Origin: Oscillospiraceae bacterium
Lineage (GTDB): Bacteria; Bacillota; Clostridia; Oscillospirales; Oscillospiraceae
DNA: 43,305 bases
Direction: 5' to 3'
Assembly (NCBI GenBank): GCA_016296635.1
Contig: JAEDIZ010000009.1
Coordinates: 1 to 43,305, forward strand
Of the stretch, positions 38,091 to 43,305 are shown piece after piece. Positions within the stretch are counted from its first letter, which is position 1, and each line of letters begins with the position of its first letter. Under the pieces are notes generated by a model that was given only the letters and a program-made list of their open reading frames with translations, did no database searches and was not told the origin of the DNA. Position numbers and translations under genes: made by a program.

Positions 38091-39227
38091 TTAGCGCAGA
38101 CTTTTCAGATACCGGGACGGAGAGATTCCGCAGATGTTTTTGAACTGCTTTGAAAAGTGCTGGATGCTGGAAAATCCCATGCGCGCGGCAACCTCGCCGA
38201 CGGTCATCGTCCCTTCCTGCAGCAGAAGTTTGCTCTCTTCCATACGGATTTTCATGATGTACTGTCCGGGCGGGATTCCGAGATGGCGGACGAACAGCGT
38301 GTGTATATAGGGTACGCTGATATGTACGCTTTCCGCCAGCTTTTGCAGACTGATTTTGGACGAGATGTTTTTTGAAATCTGCTGAAGAATCTGATTCAGA
38401 ATTTCATTTTCAGAGTGGAATGTGGACGGCTTTCTGGCAGCGGAGCTTTGCAGCTTCGGCTGGCGGATCAGCTCGACCAAAAGAAGCTTCAGCAGCGCTT
38501 CGATGCAGTCACCGGAAAAGGAATCCCGCTGCAGCTCGTGCACCATCTTTTCCAGCAGCGTCTTGAGATCCTGACGCAGCAGCATGGCCTGACCCGTCAG
38601 CGTATCCAGAAACGGACTGCGCAGATCAAAAGACACGGTGAGAAAGCTGACCGGCTCGTCGGAAAACTGGATATGCCAGCTGTTTCTGCCGATGATCAAG
38701 CATTCCTGCTGCTTCAGTACGATGTCCCGGCCGTCAACAAGATTATGCAGCGCACCCTGATCGACATAGACAAGCTCATACGGATTGTGGCTTTCTCCAC
38801 GGAAATAAAAATTGCCGGGTGATTTCTGACAAAAGAAGGTGTAGAGCTGCTCAAATTCCAGCGCCTGCGAGGTCTGATTGACAAATGCCGAGGAAATCAG
38901 ATCGATTTCCTGCAGCGCGCCGTTCTTCGGAATCAGAAAACGCACATGACTTTCCTTGCTGATCGGCGCGACGGAGAACAGAACGCCCGGCTGCAGAAGA
39001 ACGATACGGTCAAGGTAATAGATCTGCGGAGGGTCTCCCGCGTACAGAATCAGCGAGGACATGCCGTCCTGATAATCCAGAATGACCGGCTGATCGGCGG
39101 TGTACCGGGTCAGCGTTTCACCCTGCGTGAAGCTTAAATCCAGCCGCTCGAAAGTTCCGGCGGGGACAGACGGAAGGACTTCGCCGAGTTGCCCCAAAGC
39201 AGGGGAGCAGAGATTGCTTGTGTGCAT
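38091..39227 (-). CDS. AraC family transcriptional regulator
   Basis: This 378-residue protein has an unassigned N-terminal part (1-120), a cupin-like sensor domain (about 130-240, with FYFRGESHNPYELVYVDQG and IIGRNSWHIQF), and a C-terminal pair of helix-turn-helix motifs (about 280-378: ISLQKLAESVHISVPYIHTL and VGEVAARMGFSSIQHFSKQ, then GISPSRYLK). Such proteins sense small molecules, often sugars, and turn on nearby genes. It faces away from the nucleotidyltransferase-nahK-galE operon across 170 bases, so that operon is the likely target. The start ATG 39227 has GAGGTG upstream. Confidence 0.9.
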   Translation of the reverse strand: MHTSNLCSPALGQLGEVLPSVPAGTFERLDLSFTQGETLTRYTADQPVILDYQDGMSSLILYAGDPPQIYYLDRIVLLQPGVLFSVAPISKESHVRFLIPKNGALQEIDLISSAFVNQTSQALEFEQLYTFFCQKSPGNFYFRGESHNPYELVYVDQGALHNLVDGRDIVLKQQECLIIGRNSWHIQFSDEPVSFLTVSFDLRSPFLDTLTGQAMLLRQDLKTLLEKMVHELQRDSFSGDCIEALLKLLLVELIRQPKLQSSAARKPSTFHSENEILNQILQQISKNISSKISLQKLAESVHISVPYIHTLFVRHLGIPPGQYIMKIRMEESKLLLQEGTMTVGEVAARMGFSSIQHFSKQFKNICGISPSRYLKSLR

Positions 39228-39252
39228 ATCATCACCTCTCAGACTTATATTA

Positions 39253-39280
39253 TTTATATCATAGATCCATATATTATCAA
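39253..39280 (-). promoter_or_regulatory. Probable promoter of the AraC-type gene
   Basis: On the minus strand TTGATA (39275-39280) and TATAAA (39253-39258) are 16 bases apart in an AT-rich divergent region. Confidence 0.5.
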
Positions 39281-39285
39281 GAATG

Positions 39286-39315
39286 TTGTCAGAAAATTTA
39301 CGAAATTTATATAAT
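39286..39315 (+). promoter_or_regulatory. Probable promoter of the sugar-salvage operon
   Basis: TTGTCA (39286-39291) and a perfect TATAAT (39310-39315) are 18 bases apart. The leader is about 75 bases. Overlap with the divergent AraC promoter region suits joint control. Confidence 0.6.
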
Positions 39316-39398
39316 CATATACGAATTATGCTTTCTGCCTTGCAATCGTGTTTTGCCTTGCCTAACATGGGATCAGAAGAAGAAAGGAAGTGCTGTTA

Positions 39399-40310
39399 AT
39401 GAAAACAGAACCGACCCTTGTCATCATGGCGGCAGGCATGGGCAGCCGTTTCGGCGGTCTGAAGCAGATCGAGCCGGTGGACGCACAAGGACATATTATC
39501 ATAGATTTTTCCCTTTACGATGCGTACCGGGCAGGGTTCCGGAAAGTCGCCTTCATCATCAAGCGGGAGATTGAAAAAGACTTCCGCGAATGTATCGGAA
39601 ACCGCATGGAAAAGTGGTTCCAGGTCAGCTATGTCTATCAGGAGCTGAACAGACTGCCGGAGGGATTTGGCGTACCGGAGGGACGCACAAAGCCCTGGGG
39701 TACCGGCCATGCCATCGCCTGCTGCAAGGGCGTTGTAGACGGCCCCTTTGCTGTGGTCAATGCCGATGATTTCTACGGTCCGACGGCTTTTTCCGCAATT
39801 TACGACTATCTGGTGTCCAATGAGGACACCGGCCGGTATGCCATGGTCGGCTACCGCGTGAGAAACACGGTGACAGAATACGGCTCCGTCGCAAGAGGCG
39901 TCTGCGAGGTGGAAAACGGCCTGCTCACCGGTATCACGGAGCGCACGAAGATCTATAAGAGCGGCAGCGACGCCGCTTTCACCGAAGACGGCGAAACCTT
40001 CACCCATCTGCCCGGCGATACCATCGTGTCCATGAATCTCTGGGGCTTTACCAATGCGGTTCTGGACAGACTCTGGAATGGCTTCCCGGCTTTTTTGCAG
40101 GAAAACCTCGAAAAGAATCCGCTCAAATGCGAATATTTCCTGCCCTCTGTCGTCAATGCCCAGCTGCAGGACGGCAGCGCCTGCGTGCAGGTTCTGCCCT
40201 GCGAGGAAAACTGGTACGGCGTGACCTACCGCGAAGATCTGGCGTCTGTTGTTGATGCAATTCAGAATATGAAGAATACGGGCATCTACCCGGAGGAGCT
40301 TTGGAAATGA
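39399..40310 (+). CDS. Sugar-phosphate nucleotidyltransferase
   Basis: This 303-residue protein has the NTP-transferase signature AAGMGSRFGGLKQIEPV near the N-terminus, WGTGHAIACCKGVV, and a metal-binding Asp in VVNADDFYG. The fold joins a nucleoside triphosphate to a sugar 1-phosphate. Directly before a HexNAc 1-kinase gene, it likely makes UDP-GlcNAc/UDP-GalNAc or UDP-hexose from the kinase product, where bifidobacteria use a GalT-type transferase. The nucleotide and sugar are inference. ATG 39399 has AAAGGAAG upstream; the GTG at 39390 overlaps that site. It overlaps the kinase gene by ATGA. Confidence 0.85.
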   Translation: MKTEPTLVIMAAGMGSRFGGLKQIEPVDAQGHIIIDFSLYDAYRAGFRKVAFIIKREIEKDFRECIGNRMEKWFQVSYVYQELNRLPEGFGVPEGRTKPWGTGHAIACCKGVVDGPFAVVNADDFYGPTAFSAIYDYLVSNEDTGRYAMVGYRVRNTVTEYGSVARGVCEVENGLLTGITERTKIYKSGSDAAFTEDGETFTHLPGDTIVSMNLWGFTNAVLDRLWNGFPAFLQENLEKNPLKCEYFLPSVVNAQLQDGSACVQVLPCEENWYGVTYREDLASVVDAIQNMKNTGIYPEELWK

Positions 40311-41377
40311 CAGAGAATCTGAACAAAACGCTGCGCTGCTTTGCGCTGGACGGAGAACCGGTCAGCTGTGAGATCTACGGCTGCGGCCATATCAATGTAA
40401 CCTACCTTGCGGTAACCGCTTCCGGCAGACGCTATATTCTGCAGAAAATCAACGACCGCACCTTCCGGGATGTGGATGGTCTGATGGAAAATATCAGCCG
40501 GGTGACGCAGTTTCTTCGCACGCGCACGGACGATCCCAGAAGTATTCTGACGCTGGTACCCACGCTGTCCGGCGAAAGCTGGCTGCGCAACGAAGAAGGC
40601 TGCTGGCGCGTCTACGATTTCGTGGAAAACTCTCTCTGCCTGCAGCTTCCGGAAAGTCCTGCGGACTTTTACGAAAGCGCGGAGGGCTTCGGCAGATTCC
40701 AGCAGCTGCTGTCGCAGTTCCCGGCAGATACGCTGCATGAGGTGATTCCGAATTTCCACAACACGCCGGACCGTTATCGCATCTTCCACGAGGTTTTGGA
40801 AAAAGACCCCATGGGAAGAGCCGCAGCGCTGCAGCCGGATATTGAGTTTTTCCTCCGCAGGGAAGAAGAGATGGCTACGCTGCAGAATATGCGCGTATCC
40901 GGCACGCTTCCTACCCGCGTGGCCCACAATGATACGAAGCTCAACAATGTCCTTTTGGATGCCGAAACAAGAAAGGCGCTCTGCGTCATCGATCTGGATA
41001 CGGTCATGCCCGGCCTCAGCCTCTATGACTACGGCGATTCCATCCGCTTCGGCGCAGCCACGGCGGCAGAGGACGAAAAAGACCTGAGCAAGGTTACGAT
41101 GAGTCTGGAGCTGTTCCGCATCTATACAAAGGGCTTCCTGCATGCCTGCCCGGGCCTGACGGATGCAGAGGTGCAGATGCTCCCCATGGGCGCAAAGACC
41201 ATGACACTCGAATGCGGCCTTCGTTTTCTGACAGACTATCTGGACGGCGATCATTATTTCTCCATCCATTACCCGGATCAGAATCTTGACCGCGCCCGCA
41301 CGCAGATCAAGCTGGTGCAGGATATGGAGGAAAAGTGGCAGACCATGAAGGAAATCGTGGAGGAGGAACGCAAATGA
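40307..41377 (+). CDS. nahK: N-acetylhexosamine 1-kinase-like phosphotransferase
   Basis: This 356-residue protein belongs to the aminoglycoside phosphotransferase/choline kinase fold. It has GHINVTYLAV at the nucleotide-binding loop, the ATP lysine in YILQKIN, the catalytic loop VAHNDTKLNNVLLD (about 203-216) and the metal Asp in VIDLDTVMPG. The pattern is that of NahK, which phosphorylates C1 of GlcNAc or GalNAc. The pairing with a nucleotidyltransferase and GalE supports this. The start ATG 40307 has GGAGGAG; the TTG at 40301 is too close. It overlaps galE by ATGA. Confidence 0.85.
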   Translation: MTENLNKTLRCFALDGEPVSCEIYGCGHINVTYLAVTASGRRYILQKINDRTFRDVDGLMENISRVTQFLRTRTDDPRSILTLVPTLSGESWLRNEEGCWRVYDFVENSLCLQLPESPADFYESAEGFGRFQQLLSQFPADTLHEVIPNFHNTPDRYRIFHEVLEKDPMGRAAALQPDIEFFLRREEEMATLQNMRVSGTLPTRVAHNDTKLNNVLLDAETRKALCVIDLDTVMPGLSLYDYGDSIRFGAATAAEDEKDLSKVTMSLELFRIYTKGFLHACPGLTDAEVQMLPMGAKTMTLECGLRFLTDYLDGDHYFSIHYPDQNLDRARTQIKLVQDMEEKWQTMKEIVEEERK

Positions 41378-42390
41378 ATGTTTTGGTCACGGGCGGCGCA
41401 GGCTATATCGGCAGCCACACCTGTGTAGAACTGATCGAAGCAGGCTATACCCCGATCGTCATCGATAATTTCTGCAACTCCAATCCGGAAAGCCTGCGCA
41501 GAGTGGAGGTAATCACCGGAAAGCCGGTGAAACTGATCAGCGGCGATGTACGCGACGGGGTGCTTTTGGAGCGGGTTTTCTCCGAGAATGAGATCGGCTG
41601 TGTGATCCATTTTGCCGGACGCAAGGCAGTGGGAGAGTCTGTTTCCATGCCGCTGGAATACTATCAGAACAATCTCTGCTCCACGATGACACTCTGCAAG
41701 GTCATGGCGGCGCACGGCGTGAAGAAGCTCATCTTTTCCTCGTCTGCCACGGTCTATTCCGGGGATAACGAGATGCCGCTGCACGAAAGCAGCAAAACCG
41801 GAAGCTGCACGAATCCCTACGGCTGGACAAAGTACATGGGCGAGCAGATTCTGCGGGATATTGCAAAGGCGGATCCGGCATGGTCGGTCGTGCTGCTGCG
41901 GTATTTTAATCCCGTGGGCGCGCACGCTTCCGGCCTGATCGGTGAGCATCCCAACGGCATTCCCAACAATCTGATGCCGTATATTTCTCAGACTGCCATC
42001 GGAAAGCGGGAGCATCTGAATGTGTTCGGCAACGATTATCCCACGCCGGACGGCACGGGTGTGCGAGACTATATCCATGTTGTCGATCTGGCAAAGGGCC
42101 ATGTTGCTGCGATTCAGTATCTGATGAACCATACGGGCGAGGGAGTTTTCAACCTCGGCACCGGTCACGGATACAGCGTGCTGGACATGGTAAAGGCCTT
42201 TGAGAAGGCAAGCGGCGTCCCGGTGCCCTATGTCATCACCGACCGCCGTCCCGGCGATCTGCCCGCCTGCTATGCGGATCCTGCAAAGAGCAGCGAGGTG
42301 CTGGGCTGGAAGGCAGAGCATGATCTTGAGTCCATGTGCCGTGACACATGGAACTGGCAGAAGAAAAACCCGAACGGGTATGACGATTAA
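41374..42390 (+). CDS. galE: UDP-glucose 4-epimerase
   Basis: This 338-residue protein is a short-chain-type epimerase of normal GalE length. It has the NAD site VTGGAGYIGSHT (4-15), VIHFAGRKAVGES, the catalytic SSSATVY and YGWTK (Y about 149, K about 153), LRYFNPVGAH and the C-terminal RRPGDLPACYADP. It swaps UDP-Gal and UDP-Glc and, in many organisms, UDP-GalNAc and UDP-GlcNAc. As last gene of the operon it would bring the salvaged sugar into the glucose or amino-sugar pool. GGAGGA ribosome site; a strong terminator follows. Confidence 0.95.
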   Translation: MNVLVTGGAGYIGSHTCVELIEAGYTPIVIDNFCNSNPESLRRVEVITGKPVKLISGDVRDGVLLERVFSENEIGCVIHFAGRKAVGESVSMPLEYYQNNLCSTMTLCKVMAAHGVKKLIFSSSATVYSGDNEMPLHESSKTGSCTNPYGWTKYMGEQILRDIAKADPAWSVVLLRYFNPVGAHASGLIGEHPNGIPNNLMPYISQTAIGKREHLNVFGNDYPTPDGTGVRDYIHVVDLAKGHVAAIQYLMNHTGEGVFNLGTGHGYSVLDMVKAFEKASGVPVPYVITDRRPGDLPACYADPAKSSEVLGWKAEHDLESMCRDTWNWQKKNPNGYDD

Positions 42391-42455
42391 AAGATAATTT
42401 GCTGCTGCACCGGCCTGCGGAGCGTTTTGCAGGCAGATGCGTGAATATAAAGAGG

Positions 42456-42488
42456 AATGCCCGGGCTGACATCAGCCCGGGCATTTTC
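42456..42488 (+). terminator. Terminator of the sugar-salvage operon
   Basis: AATGCCCGGGCTG and CAGCCCGGGCATT form a 13-bp stem with a short loop, ending in TTTT. Confidence 0.88.
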
Positions 42489-42502
42489 GGTAACTTTTCA
42501 AC

Positions 42503-42798
42503 TTATTTTATTGCGCTTTCCAGCAGTTCAACGATCTCGCGGATGCCGTCCCAGCCGTTTTCGGCAGTTCATCGGAAGAGGAAATGCTGATGACGGTGCC
42601 GTCCCGGAAGAGAATCGACACGGAGGTGGAGGGCGCGTCCATCGCAATCAGCTCCGACTGCGGCAGATCCGTCCATGATTTCATGCCGTATTTCTGCGTC
42701 ACGGCATACAGATCCCGATAAAGGTCGCCGCCGACACAGCGGGTTTTCGTTTTCTGTCCTGCGCTTGCGCAGGTCTCAACCCTCAGTTCGCCTATCAT
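42503..42798 (-). pseudogene. Small protein of unknown function, frameshifted near its end
   Basis: The frame from ATG 42798 gives YAVTQKYGMKSWTDLPQSEL and TSVSILFRDGTVISISSSDEL, then runs out of sense after SDELPKT. The other frame reads NGWDGIREIVELLESAIK and stop (42503-42505), which looks like the real end. One A missing from the AAAA run near 42552-42557 explains the break. The original would be about 97 residues. I do not recognise a family. The ribosome site is poor. Confidence 0.5.
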
Positions 42799-42878
42799 AG
42801 CACGCTTTCAAGCTCTTTCCAATGCTTTCTTGTCAAAAGGAAAAGCACTCTTTCGGAAAGGCAGAAGCAGAAGCCGGG

Positions 42879-42907
42879 TTGTACAATCAGACGGGATATG
42901 GTAAAAT
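42879..42907 (+). promoter_or_regulatory. Sigma-A-type promoter of the uridine phosphorylase gene
   Basis: TTGTAC (42879-42884) and TAAAAT (42902-42907) are 17 bases apart, about 67 bases before the start codon. Confidence 0.7.
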
Positions 42908-42973
42908 CAGAACAGAAAGTGCATAAGATATAGTCCTGCGGCGAAAGACCGCAAGAAAGGGAGCGTGCAGATT

Positions 42974-43305
42974 ATGCAGGAAACAGAAAAACAGTATCAT
43001 ATCCGGTGCGTGGAGGGCGATGTAGGCCGCTATGTGCTTTTGCCCGGCGATCCCGGCAGATGCGAGTCCATTGCAAGACATTTTGATAATCCGGTGCATA
43101 TCGGCATGAACCGGGAATTTAACATCTGGACGGGAACGCTGCTGGGGGAAAAGGTCTCCGTCTGCTCCACCGGCATCGGCGGCCCGTCCGCCGTCATTGC
43201 CTTGGAGGAACTGGTAAAAGTGGGCGCCGATACCTTCATCCGCGTAGGCACCTGCGGCGGCATCCATCTGGATGTGAAGCCCGGTGACATCGTGGTGGCA
43301 ACGGG
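42974..43305 (+). CDS. udp: Uridine phosphorylase, N-terminal part (3' end outside window)
   Basis: The visible ~110 residues match the nucleoside phosphorylase-I family: YVLLPGDPGRCESIARHF (phosphate-binding GDPxR), NIWTGTLLGEKVSVCSTGIG, GGPSAVIALEEL, and FIRVGTCGGI. The GIGGPSAVIALEEL and RVGTCGG motifs point to uridine phosphorylase, which splits uridine to uracil and ribose 1-phosphate. ATG 42974 has AAAGGGAG about ten bases upstream. It is cut by the window edge. Confidence 0.88.
   Translation, partial: MQETEKQYHIRCVEGDVGRYVLLPGDPGRCESIARHFDNPVHIGMNREFNIWTGTLLGEKVSVCSTGIGGPSAVIALEELVKVGADTFIRVGTCGGIHLDVKPGDIVVAT

Noticed and set aside
1..43305. tRNA, rRNA, CRISPR array or recognised riboswitch
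   Set aside because: None was found by eye: no spaced direct repeats of CRISPR type, no cloverleaf with TTCGANTC, and no known riboswitch core in the leaders.

Overview
The window is a 43.3 kb piece of a fairly GC-rich, low-redundancy bacterial chromosome. Strong AGGAGG-type ribosome sites, the strict-anaerobe gene set (sodium-pump decarboxylase beta subunit, rubrerythrin, HypA/HypB, a multi-FeS flavoprotein), an NHLM-type bacteriocin exporter remnant and the abundant hairpin repeats ending in CCCTACGG all suggest an anaerobic gut Bacillota, probably a clostridium of the Oscillospirales type. That placement is inference; no rRNA or other taxonomic marker is present.

Layout. 1-4400: end of a decarboxylase beta-subunit gene, a HIT-like protein, rubrerythrin, and a MATE exporter with an RlmI-like rRNA methyltransferase, all but the first on the minus strand. 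4531-17574: a compact all-plus-strand phage-type structural operon of 19 genes (terminase, portal, protease, capsid, connectors, contractile sheath and tube, chaperone, LysM protein, hub, spike, gp25, gpJ, gpI). It has the PBSX/XkdE-to-XkdU gene order but no integrase, repressor, replication, lysis or tail-fibre gene. In place of a long tape measure it has a 162-residue protein. Host dispersed repeats sit inside it. 17575-25890: housekeeping genes (lspA-rluD, a DUF554 membrane protein, then prfA-tsaC-coaE-aspartyl aminopeptidase on the minus strand, a polysaccharide deacetylase, 5-formyl-THF cyclo-ligase). 25884-36104: a membrane protein, a CPA2 antiporter, an aminotransferase, a hypB-flavoprotein-hypA operon, an ABC exporter gene split by a frameshift, and a PrsW-type protease. 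36180-38090: a decayed NHLM bacteriocin-export operon cut off by the left end of an IS200/IS605-type element. 38091-42390: an AraC regulator divergent from a nucleotidyltransferase-NahK-GalE operon, which looks like a lacto-N-biose/galacto-N-biose or amino-sugar salvage route. 42500-43305: a small frameshifted gene and the start of a uridine phosphorylase gene.

The most interesting system is the 13-kb phage-derived operon. Its structural genes look open and intact, but everything a phage needs to integrate, replicate and lyse is missing from the locus, and it lies flush between two housekeeping genes. It may be a domesticated particle, such as a gene-transfer-agent-like or short contractile particle, or an unusually clean prophage remnant. 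Other points of note are a hypB gene that appears to start at a CTG (or ATT) codon, palindromes over the prfA, lspA and HTH-gene promoters, and three single-base homopolymer indels that break genes between 34 and 42.6 kb.
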